From an uncultured bacterium (GTDB taxonomy: Bacteria > Planctomycetota > UBA1135 > GCA-002686595): DNA of 5,503 nucleotides. A program made the position numbers and the translations under genes. The notes under the pieces were generated by a model that worked only from the letters and a program-made list of their open reading frames with translations, was not told where the DNA came from and searched no databases. The stretch spans positions 1-5,503 of the forward strand of contig CADEGS010000270.1 in assembly GCA_902826945.1 (NCBI GenBank), written 5' to 3'. Positions 1 through 5,503 of this stretch are shown here, piece by piece. The stretch's first letter is position 1, and each line of letters starts with the position of its first letter.

Positions 1-946
1 TCAGCACCTTCATGACCTCGTTCGTGCGGTTGGCGATCGAGGTCAGGTAGATGTTCAGCAGGCCCGAGGCGATCTCGCGGTAGACCTCGACCATCTCCGC
101 CACCTGCACGCAGTGGTCGTGCACGTCGCGCAGGTAGGGCTTGACCGCGTCGCCGATGCGGCCCACGTCGCCGCGCCACAGGAGGTGCAGCGCCTCGCGC
201 TGCGGCCAGGCGTCGCGGCGGATCGCGATCAGGTCGTGGCGCAGGCCGGCGAGCTCGCGCAGGATCTCGCGCGTCGGGCACTCGACCACCTGGTCCTCGA
301 GCGTGTCCAGGCGCTCGCCGAGCTTGTCGAGGATCGGCAGGTACTCGTCCACGAGCGCGTCGCTCAGCGCGTAGAAGAGGTAGTCGGCTCCCGCCGCGCG
401 CATGCGGCCCGCGTCGGCGTGCAGGCGCCGGCGCACCGGCTCGAACACGTCGTCCGCCCGCTCCTGGAAGGAGAGCACGTGGCGCGCGCCCAGCACCAGG
501 CTGAGCTGGCGCTCGTCCACCGGGTCGCACGGGTCGCCCTTCCAGACCAGCCGCCGCAGGACGAGGAAGACCGCCTCGCCGTACGCCTCGCACTTCGGCC
601 GCTGCGAGAGGTGCACGACGTCCTCGAGCAGCAGCGCGTGCAGCGCGAAGGTGCGCCCGATCCACTCCAGCGCGTCGCGGTCGCCGAGCCCCTGCACGTC
701 CACCCACAGGATCCCGTCGGGCCGGCAGAAGCGCTCGAGCTCGCCCGCGCTCCGGATCAGGGCCTCCTCGATCGCGTCGGCGGTGTAGCGCGTGGCGCGG
801 ATCGCGGTGGGGAAGGCGTCCGGCGGGACCGTCAGGTCGCCGGGCGCGCTGCCCGCGGGCGGCTTGTTGCGCGCGACCTCGAGCTTGCGACGGCGGCGCG
901 CGCGGCGCTCCTGGATCTTCTGGCGGTTCGCCTTCCAGCTCTTCAT
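1..946 (-). CDS. corA: CorA-family magnesium/divalent cation transporter, C-terminus beyond window
   Basis: Reading the minus strand from ATG at 946-944 gives 315 uninterrupted codons that run off the window at base 1. CorA proteins are homopentameric inner-membrane channels for Mg2+ (sometimes Co2+ or Ni2+). They have a large N-terminal cytoplasmic domain, two C-terminal membrane helices and a GMN selectivity motif. Seen here: a very basic start (RRARRRR, residues 14-20), WVDVQGLGD (81-89), the LHALLLEDVVHLSQRPKCE block (102-120) typical of the family, DYLFYALSDALVDEYLP (188-204), and the long stalk helix with LRHDLIAIRRDAWPQREAL (235-253). The stalk ends in NIYLTSIANRTNEVMKVL (298-315), which normally leads straight into the first membrane helix. 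The membrane helices and GMN motif therefore lie left of the window and cannot be checked. No strong ribosome binding site precedes this ATG. It was chosen because the frame begins with the expected basic leader and the protein has a normal CorA domain length. Family assignment is firm; the exact ion is not known. Confidence 0.93.
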   Translation of the reverse strand, partial: MKSWKANRQKIQERRARRRRKLEVARNKPPAGSAPGDLTVPPDAFPTAIRATRYTADAIEEALIRSAGELERFCRPDGILWVDVQGLGDRDALEWIGRTFALHALLLEDVVHLSQRPKCEAYGEAVFLVLRRLVWKGDPCDPVDERQLSLVLGARHVLSFQERADDVFEPVRRRLHADAGRMRAAGADYLFYALSDALVDEYLPILDKLGERLDTLEDQVVECPTREILRELAGLRHDLIAIRRDAWPQREALHLLWRGDVGRIGDAVKPYLRDVHDHCVQVAEMVEVYREIASGLLNIYLTSIANRTNEVMKVL

Positions 947-974
947 GCCGCGCGGGCCAGCATAGGAGCGCCGG

Positions 975-1003
975 GCGGGCGGGCCAACGGCGCGCCCGCC
1001 CGC
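975..1003. repeat. GC-rich inverted repeat in the corA/hydrolase intergenic region (first of two)
   Basis: A perfect 10-bp inverted repeat: GCGGGCGGGC at 975-984 and GCCCGCCCGC at 994-1003, with a 9-nt loop. It lies in the 151-bp gap between the divergent corA and hydrolase genes, so it would fall in the leader or promoter region of one of them. There is no T-tract, so it does not look like an intrinsic terminator. At this GC content such repeats arise easily by chance, so the repeat is seen but its function is not supported. Confidence 0.4.
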
Positions 1004-1032
1004 GGCGCGCGCCGGGCGAAACGCGCGCCGCG
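1001..1032. repeat. GC-rich inverted repeat in the corA/hydrolase intergenic region (second of two)
   Basis: A perfect 11-bp inverted repeat: CGCGGCGCGCG at 1001-1011 and CGCGCGCCGCG at 1022-1032, with a 10-nt loop that includes GCGAAA. It shares bases 1001-1003 with the neighbouring inverted repeat, so the two hairpins could not both form completely on one strand. The composition is simple CG alternation, which weakens its significance. I see no -35/-10 pair, operator or riboswitch in the rest of 947-1097. Confidence 0.4.
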
Positions 1033-1097
1033 CGCGAGCGTACGGAGGGCGGCCTTGCCTCCTCCCCCGCGCCACGCGTCCCCACGAGCCCCTCGCC

Positions 1098-2567
1098 ATG
1101 CCCGCGATCGCCTGCTCCGCCGTCCTCGTCCCGCTGCTCTTGCTCGCCGGCCGCGCCGCGCCGCAGGAGGCCGCCGCGCCGCCCGCGATCCGCTGGGAGC
1201 CCTGGACCACGAAGGGCGCCGACGGCGCGCCGCTCGCGGGCGAGCTCGGCCGCTTCCGCGTGCCCGAGCGCCGCGGGCGCGCGGACGGTCCCACGATCGA
1301 GCTCGCCTTCGTGCGCTTCCGGACGAAGAACCCCGATCCGGGCCCGCCCGTGCTCGTGCTCGCCGGCGGGCCGGGCGCGTCGGGCGTCGAGCAGTGCGTC
1401 GGGCCCGCCACCGGAAGGCTCCTGCGGCTGCTCGACCACGCCGACGTGATCGGGCTCGACCAGCGCGGCACGGGGCTCTCGCGTCCCGACCTCGCGTCCG
1501 GGCCGTCGTTCGGCTACGAGCTGCCGCTCGACCGCCCGCCGACGCGCGCGGACCACGTGCGGGCGTACGGCGAGGCGGTCGAGCGCTGCGTGCGCCACTG
1601 GCGCGCGCAGGGCGTGGACCTGGCCGCCTACGACACGGAGGCGAGCGCCGACGACGTCCTGGACCTGTGCCGCGCGCTCGGGCTCGAGCGCGTCGTCACC
1701 TGGGGCGAGAGCTACGGCACGCACCTCGCCCTGGCGCACCTGCGCCGCCATCCCGAGCGCGTCGCGCGCTCGGTCCTCGTGCGCGTGGAGGGACCGGACG
1801 ACACCTGGAAGCTGCCGAGCACGCTGCAGCGCGAGCTCGAGCGCCTGGGCGCGCTCGTCGCGGCCGACCCCGGGCTGAAGGACGACGTGCCCGACCTGCC
1901 GGGCCTCGTGCGCGAGCTGCTCGCGCGCCTCTCCGAGGAGCCGGTGACGCTCGCGCTCGAGGACGAGGGGCGTCCGCTCGAGCTCGTGCTCGGGCCCTAC
2001 GACCTGCAGTCCTACCTCGCCGGCTCGCTCGGCTTCGCGTTCGCGCTGCGCGACCTCCCGGCGAGCCTCGCGCGCTGCGCGCTCGGCGACTGGAGCGCGC
2101 TGGGCGAGAACGCGCTCTGGATCCGCCGCGGCCCCGTCGGCTCGCCGATGGCGCTCTTCATCGACTGCGCCTCGGGCGGGAGCCCGGAGCGCCTGCGCCG
2201 CCTCGCGGCCGAGGCCGCCGACCCCGCGAACGTCCTCGGCGACGCGGCCAACGCGCCCTACCCCGACATCTGCCGCGCGTGCGGCTCGCCCGACCTCGGG
2301 GCGGCCTTCCGCGCCCCGTTCGCCTGCGACGTGCCGGTGCTCTTCGTCAGCGGCGAGCTCGACGCGCGCACGCCGCCGGAGAACGCCGAGGCGCTCCTCG
2401 CCGGCTTCTCGCGCGGCGTGCACGTGCGCGTGACGAACGCCGGCCACGAGGCGATCGAGATGCTCTCGCCCGACTACCGCGCGCTCTTGCAGGCCTTCCT
2501 GCGCGGCGAGCCGGTCGAGAGCCGCACGATCGAGCTGCCGCCGCCGCGCTTCCGGCCGCTGGAGTAG
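1098..2567 (+). CDS. Secreted alpha/beta hydrolase, S33 proline iminopeptidase / tripeptidyl aminopeptidase-like
   Basis: This 489-residue serine hydrolase probably removes N-terminal residues or short peptides from peptides outside the cytoplasm. The oxyanion-hole motif GGPG is at 90-93, following a VLVLA strand. DVIGLDQRGTGLSRP (116-130) is the family signature. The nucleophile elbow GESYG is at 203-207 (Ser205), the acid is Asp422 in VSGELDARTPP, and the base is His450 in NAGHEAIE. The order and spacing match an alpha/beta hydrolase core with a helical lid inserted at roughly 230-400 and a TAP-like C-terminal segment carrying Asp and His. Length suits the exported tripeptidyl aminopeptidase group. 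Residues 7-20 form a hydrophobic stretch followed by GRAA, resembling a signal peptide, although the n-region lacks the usual Lys/Arg. No lipobox is seen. No in-frame upstream start codon lies near the ATG, and no clear ribosome binding site is visible. It is divergent from corA and 70 nt upstream of the sigma-fusion gene. Substrate specificity cannot be read from sequence; an esterase or another S33 activity is possible. Confidence 0.9.
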   Translation: MPAIACSAVLVPLLLLAGRAAPQEAAAPPAIRWEPWTTKGADGAPLAGELGRFRVPERRGRADGPTIELAFVRFRTKNPDPGPPVLVLAGGPGASGVEQCVGPATGRLLRLLDHADVIGLDQRGTGLSRPDLASGPSFGYELPLDRPPTRADHVRAYGEAVERCVRHWRAQGVDLAAYDTEASADDVLDLCRALGLERVVTWGESYGTHLALAHLRRHPERVARSVLVRVEGPDDTWKLPSTLQRELERLGALVAADPGLKDDVPDLPGLVRELLARLSEEPVTLALEDEGRPLELVLGPYDLQSYLAGSLGFAFALRDLPASLARCALGDWSALGENALWIRRGPVGSPMALFIDCASGGSPERLRRLAAEAADPANVLGDAANAPYPDICRACGSPDLGAAFRAPFACDVPVLFVSGELDARTPPENAEALLAGFSRGVHVRVTNAGHEAIEMLSPDYRALLQAFLRGEPVESRTIELPPPRFRPLE

Positions 2568-2570
2568 GGC

Positions 2571-2619
2571 CCGAGCGCGAGCCCGCGTCGCGCTGGCCGT
2601 GAACCGCCCGCGCGCTCGG
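2571..2619. repeat. Inverted repeat in the hydrolase/sigma-fusion spacer
   Basis: CCGAGCGCG at 2571-2579 is a perfect inverted partner of CGCGCTCGG at 2611-2619, separated by 31 nt. The repeat fills most of the 70-nt gap between the hydrolase stop and the sigma-fusion start, ending 10 nt before the GGAG of the latter. It has no following T-tract, so a classical intrinsic terminator is unlikely. It could be a Rho-type or attenuating structure, an operator, or chance in GC-rich DNA. Confidence 0.35.
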
Positions 2620-2629
2620 CGGGCATGAT

Positions 2630-2633
2630 GGAG
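2630..2633 (+). promoter_or_regulatory. Ribosome binding site of the sigma-fusion gene
   Basis: GGAG at 2630-2633 lies four bases before the ATG at 2638. The spacing is tight, but it is the only Shine-Dalgarno-like sequence nearby and it supports 2638 as the start. The ATG at 2625 is in another frame and is followed by arginine-rich, non-protein-like sequence. Confidence 0.5.
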
Positions 2634-2637
2634 CGGC

Positions 2638-5298
2638 ATGCCTCCGCCGCCCTCCGCCGGGACGCCCGACCCGCTCGACGCCGCGGAGCTCGAGCGCGAC
2701 GCGGCCTTCGCGCGCCGGCTGGCGGCGAGCCTGGTCGGCGCGGCGGCCGCCGACGACGTCGTGCAGGACGCCTGGCGCGCGCTGGTCGAGCGTCCGCCGC
2801 GCCACCGCGCGAGCCCGCGCGGCTACCTCGCCACGCTCGTGCGGCGCCTGGCGCTGCGCCGGCGGCGCACGGAGGGCCGCCGCGCCGCGCGCGAGCGCGC
2901 CGCGGCGCGCGGCGGGCACGCGCCGGCACCAGACGAGCTCGTCGCGCGCCTCGAGATCCACGGGCGGCTCGTGCGCGCGGTGCTCGCGCTGGCCGAGCCC
3001 TACCGCGCGACCGTGCTCCTGCGCTTCTTCGAGGACCTCGCGCCCGCCGAGATCGCGCGCCGCCAGGGCGTGCCGGTCGAGACGGTGCGCACGCGGCTCA
3101 AGCGCGCGCTGGCGAGCCTGCGCGCGGAGCTCGGCGGCGAGGACGCGGAGCCGCGCGACTGGCTCCCCGCGCTGGCCGCGCTGGCGCGCGGCGGCGCGCC
3201 GGCGGGGGACGCGGCGGATGCTCCGCGGACGGGCGTGGCGCGCGCGTCCGACGGCGCCGCGCCGGCGGCTGCGGCGACGCACACGACGGCCACGGCGCTC
3301 GCGCTCGCCGGCCTGCTCGTCGCCGCCGTCGCCTGGATCGCGCTCACCGCGCGCCCGCGCTCGACCCCCGCCGGAGCGGGCCCGGGGCCGCTCGCCGGCG
3401 CGGCGCCCGCGGCGAGCGACGCGCCGGCGAGCGCGGCCCGCGCGGGCCTCGGCCGCACGCCGCTCGACCCCGCCGCGCCGCGCGACGCCGCGGCGGAGCG
3501 CGCGTCCGCGCCGCGCCTCGCCGCCGCGCCGGAGCCGGTCGCGCTGCGCGGGCGCGTGCTCGACGCGCACGGCCTCGGCATCGCCGGCGCGAGCGTGGGC
3601 GCGTCCGAGGTGCGCCTGTCCGGGCTGCGGGCGGTCGCGACCGTCGCGACCGACGCGGCGGGGCGCTACGAGCTCCCGCTCGACGCGCTGCGCCGCCTCT
3701 CCTGGGCCGAGCGCGTGTCGCTCGAGCTGCTCGTCACCGTCGAGGCCGCGGGCTTCCGCCCCGCGCGCGCGACGCAGCGGCTCGACCCGCAGGGCGGCAC
3801 GCCGGAGCGCGACTGGACGCTCGTCCCCGGCCGCACGCTCGCGGGCGCGCTGGTCGACGAGGAGGGGCGGCCGGTCGGGCACGCGCTCGTGCACGTGCGG
3901 CTCGGGCCCGACGCGCGCGCGGGCGCGTGGACCGATCCGGTCGACGCGTCCGGCGCGTTCCGCGTGCCGCTCGAGGAGGGACAGGTCCCGCTCGACGTGC
4001 AGGCCTGGTCGCGCGGCCGGCTCGCGGGCCGCCTGGCGCCCGAGCTCCTGGCCGCGGCGCGCGAGCGCGACGGGCGCCTCGAGCTGCCGCCGCTCGTGCT
4101 CCGCCGCGCGGCCTCGATCGGCGGCAGCGTGCGCACTCCCGACGGCGCGCCGGCCGCCTTCGTGCCCGTCGCGGCCTCGGCGGTCGCGCGCGACGCGTCG
4201 GGCGCCTGGCGTCCGGCGGCGGACCTCGGCGTGCGCGAGGGCGGCCTCGCGTCGGGCAGCGCGCGCACCGACGCCGAGGGCCGCTTCCGGATCGACGGCC
4301 TGCGCGCGGGCGCGTACCGCCTGCAGGCGGGCGGCGCGACGGCCGCGCCCGTACTCGCGGGCACGCTCGACGCGCGCGTCACGCTCGAGGAGCGGCGCGT
4401 CGTCGTGCGCGTCGCCGACGAGGAGGGCCGCCTGCTCGAGGGCGTGCCGGTGGCGTTCGCCACGCTCGAGGGCGAGGCCGGGGCGCCGCGGCGCGTCCTG
4501 CGCACCTTCACCGCCGGCGACCCGCCGACCGCCGCGTACGTCGCGGCGCCGGGCGCGGCGGTCGTGCTCGGCGCGTACGTGCCCGGCGCGCCCGCCGCGG
4601 AGCGGCGCGTCGTCGTGCCCGCGCTCCCCTACCAGACGGAGGAGGAGCTGGTCGTCGCGTACGCGCCGCCGACCGCGGCGCTCGCCGTGCGGCTCGCGGG
4701 CGCGCCGGCGGGGACGCGCGCGCAGGTGCGGCTCCTGGCCGAGGGCACGCGCGTCGCCGTGGGCGTCGCGCGCACGACGGACGCCGAGGGGGTGGTCGAG
4801 GGCCTCGCAGCCGGTCGCTGGCTGGTCGAGGTCGATCCGCTCCCGGCGCAAGGGGAGGAGGACTGCTTCGCGGCCTGCGCGCTCGTGCCGCTCGCGCTCG
4901 AGCCCGGCGCGACGCGCGCGCTCGACGTCGAGGCCGTGCCCGGCGCGCGCCTCGCGCTCGCGCTCGCGCTGCCCGGCGAGGAGCCGCGCGCGAGCTTGCT
5001 GCCCGCGTCGGACGGCGGGCTCGACACGTGGATGACGTGGGCGCCGGGCGCGCTCGGCGCCGTGCTGTGCCCCGAGGGCGACGCGGCGCGCGCGCTCGAG
5101 CTGCCGGGCGTCCAGCCCGGCGTGCGCTGGGAGAGCGCGGGCGCGCTCCCCGCCGGGCGCTGGCTCCTGCGCGCGAGCTTTCCCGGCGCGCTCCCGCTCG
5201 AGCGCTGGATCGCTCTCGAGCCGTGCCGCGCGGCGGAGGAGCGCGTCGAGCTCGTGGCCGAGGACGCGCCCGCGGCCGCAGCGCACGGGGGGCGATGA
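2638..5298 (+). CDS. ECF-type sigma factor fused to a membrane anchor and carboxypeptidase-regulatory-like repeat tail
   Basis: This 886-residue protein begins as a sigma-70-family (ECF) sigma factor. The region 2 core spans about 18-82, with ADDVVQDAWRAL (38-49) for core RNA polymerase binding and SPRGYLATLVRRLALRRRR (59-77) around the -10-recognition helix. Region 4 spans about 106-165, with the helix-turn-helix LAPAEIARRQGVPVETVRTRL (134-154). An Ala/Pro/Gly-rich linker (about 166-217) leads to one hydrophobic helix (218-237) and a second Ala/Pro-rich linker. From about 301 the protein consists of repeated beta-sandwich units like carboxypeptidase regulatory domains. Unit starts are near 301, 399, 493, 587, 681 and 770, the later ones degenerate. 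The recurrent motif D-A-x-G-x-(Y/F) is clear at 339, 436 and 545, and a variant lies at 715. The inferred topology is sigma domain inside and repeat tail outside. Ordinary ECF factors are about 160-220 residues, so roughly 700 residues are extra. All four cysteines (743, 747, 811, 863) lie in the presumed exported end, compatible with disulfides. No separate anti-sigma gene is visible. C-terminally extended ECF factors are known in Planctomycetota; target promoters and the signal are unknown. Confidence 0.85.
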   Translation: MPPPPSAGTPDPLDAAELERDAAFARRLAASLVGAAAADDVVQDAWRALVERPPRHRASPRGYLATLVRRLALRRRRTEGRRAARERAAARGGHAPAPDELVARLEIHGRLVRAVLALAEPYRATVLLRFFEDLAPAEIARRQGVPVETVRTRLKRALASLRAELGGEDAEPRDWLPALAALARGGAPAGDAADAPRTGVARASDGAAPAAAATHTTATALALAGLLVAAVAWIALTARPRSTPAGAGPGPLAGAAPAASDAPASAARAGLGRTPLDPAAPRDAAAERASAPRLAAAPEPVALRGRVLDAHGLGIAGASVGASEVRLSGLRAVATVATDAAGRYELPLDALRRLSWAERVSLELLVTVEAAGFRPARATQRLDPQGGTPERDWTLVPGRTLAGALVDEEGRPVGHALVHVRLGPDARAGAWTDPVDASGAFRVPLEEGQVPLDVQAWSRGRLAGRLAPELLAAARERDGRLELPPLVLRRAASIGGSVRTPDGAPAAFVPVAASAVARDASGAWRPAADLGVREGGLASGSARTDAEGRFRIDGLRAGAYRLQAGGATAAPVLAGTLDARVTLEERRVVVRVADEEGRLLEGVPVAFATLEGEAGAPRRVLRTFTAGDPPTAAYVAAPGAAVVLGAYVPGAPAAERRVVVPALPYQTEEELVVAYAPPTAALAVRLAGAPAGTRAQVRLLAEGTRVAVGVARTTDAEGVVEGLAAGRWLVEVDPLPAQGEEDCFAACALVPLALEPGATRALDVEAVPGARLALALALPGEEPRASLLPASDGGLDTWMTWAPGALGAVLCPEGDAARALELPGVQPGVRWESAGALPAGRWLLRASFPGALPLERWIALEPCRAAEERVELVAEDAPAAAAHGGR

Positions 5299-5459
5299 GA
5301 GCCTGAGAAAGAATCCTGCGCGGCCCCCAGCACCGTCTGGCTCCGCCCTGGCGGCGTTGCGCCTCCTCCGAGTCTTGCCGTGAAGACGCGTCGTCGGCGC
5401 GCCTTGCCAGGACGAAGCCAGACGGCACCGGGAGCCACGCAGGATTCTTTCCCAGGCTC
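5299..5459. repeat. 161-bp imperfect palindrome (ERIC/MITE-like element or structured-RNA locus)
   Basis: Bases 5299-5352 pair with 5406-5459 as 54-bp inverted arms, 46 of 54 positions Watson-Crick and no gaps. The outer 22 bp (5299-5320 against 5438-5459) match at 21 positions; the outer end reads GAGCCTG[A/G]GAAAGAATCC. All eight arm mismatches are A opposite C on the plus strand (pairs 5306/5452, 5321/5437, 5325/5433, 5329/5429, 5331/5427, 5332/5426, 5343/5415, 5346/5412), hence G opposite T/U on the minus strand. The 53-bp centre also folds back. The element starts immediately after the TGA of the sigma-fusion gene. No target-site duplication is obvious at the two ends and it contains no credible gene, so mobilisation would have to be in trans. 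It lacks a T-tract for intrinsic termination, and integron attC core sites (GTTRRRY) are absent. The palindrome itself is directly seen; its identity as a dispersed element or an RNA gene is inference. Confidence 0.85.
5353..5405 (-). other. Apical stem-loop of the terminal palindrome with tandem G.A motifs
   Basis: Read on the minus strand, the centre of the palindrome continues the hairpin. GGCG (5403-5400) pairs with CGCC (5356-5353), and CGCC... (5399-5396) with GGCG (5363-5360). Two 5'-GA-3'/5'-GA-3' tandem mismatches follow (5395-5394 with 5365-5364, and 5392-5391 with 5368-5367), separated by one C-G pair. Then come CG/CG, one C.U mismatch and GUCUU/AAGAC (5387-5383 with 5376-5372), closing a six-base CACGGC loop. 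Small bulges (5404-5405 and 5357-5359) join it to the long arms. The same bases on the plus strand give T.C mismatches instead, so the fold favours the minus strand. The fold was drawn by hand. Confidence 0.5.
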
Positions 5460-5503
5460 GGAGCGGCGCGGGCGCGATTTCGGCGAACCGTTCCGGCCCG
5501 CGG

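Noticed and set aside
113..2602. An 829-codon plus-strand open frame crossing corA, the intergenic region and the hydrolase
   Set aside because: It spans two well-supported genes in other frames and an intergenic region, and is Arg/Ala/Pro-rich low-complexity sequence. Stops are rare in all frames at this GC content.
3540..5240. Recurrent GCGCG/CTCGAG-like DNA words in the repeat-tail region
   Set aside because: They reflect codon choice for Ala, Arg, Leu and Glu in a GC-saturated gene. The repeat is at protein-domain level, with no long near-identical DNA repeat.
2347..5286. A 979-codon open frame antisense to the sigma-fusion gene and the hydrolase end
   Set aside because: The translation is dominated by Arg, Ala, Gly and Glu with no domain pattern. 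It is the expected shadow of a GC-saturated third codon position on the opposite strand, where the sense frame has clear sigma and repeat domains.
2625..5306. An 893-codon plus-strand frame overlapping the sigma-fusion gene
   Set aside because: It is the out-of-frame shadow, almost entirely Arg/Ala/Gly; the frame starting at 2638 carries the recognisable motifs and has the ribosome binding site.
5299..5459. Integron attC site or intrinsic terminator
   Set aside because: Minus-strand folding recalls attC, but the GTTRRRY/RYYYAAC core sites are absent. A terminator is unlikely because the arms are far too long and no T-tract follows on either strand.
5485..5493. Small palindrome GAACCGTTC in the right flank
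   Set aside because: Only 4+1+4 bases, no second copy in the window and no adjacent promoter or gene start to give it meaning.

Overview
The window is extremely GC-rich (clearly above 70%, third codon positions almost all G or C). It carries three protein genes and one striking non-coding palindrome at the right end. The best clue to the host is the third gene, an ECF-type sigma factor fused in one frame to a membrane anchor and a long exported tail of carboxypeptidase-regulatory-like beta-sandwich repeats. That architecture is best known from Planctomycetota, so a high-GC planctomycete or a relative is the likeliest source. This is inference; a myxobacterium or another GC-rich environmental lineage is not excluded.

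Layout. 1-946 (minus): the N-terminal 315 codons of a CorA-family magnesium/divalent-cation channel, cut by the window edge just before its first membrane helix. 947-1097: a divergent intergenic region with two overlapping, mutually exclusive GC-rich inverted repeats and no recognisable promoter. 1098-2567 (plus): a probably secreted alpha/beta hydrolase of the S33 proline iminopeptidase / tripeptidyl aminopeptidase type, with its catalytic machinery intact. 2568-2637: a 70-nt spacer with a 9-bp inverted repeat and a short ribosome binding site. 2638-5298 (plus): the sigma factor-membrane anchor-repeat fusion protein, 886 residues. 5299-5459: a 161-bp imperfect palindrome beginning on the base after the sigma gene's stop codon. 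5460-5503: a short flank with no gene or signal I can support.

How the parts relate. The hydrolase and sigma genes share a strand and are 70 nt apart, so they may be co-transcribed, but nothing in the sequence ties their functions together. CorA is divergent and probably an unrelated housekeeping transporter. The sigma fusion suggests a one-protein envelope-to-transcription device, with an extracytoplasmic sensor or structural tail and a tethered sigma domain on the cytoplasmic side.

The most interesting signal is the terminal palindrome. Its 54-bp arms pair 46/54, and all eight mismatches are A.C on the plus strand, so every one becomes a G.U wobble on the minus strand. The apical part also folds on the minus strand, with two tandem G.A motifs. 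This points to a structured minus-strand RNA, or a single-stranded DNA hairpin, carried by a dispersed ERIC/MITE-like element.
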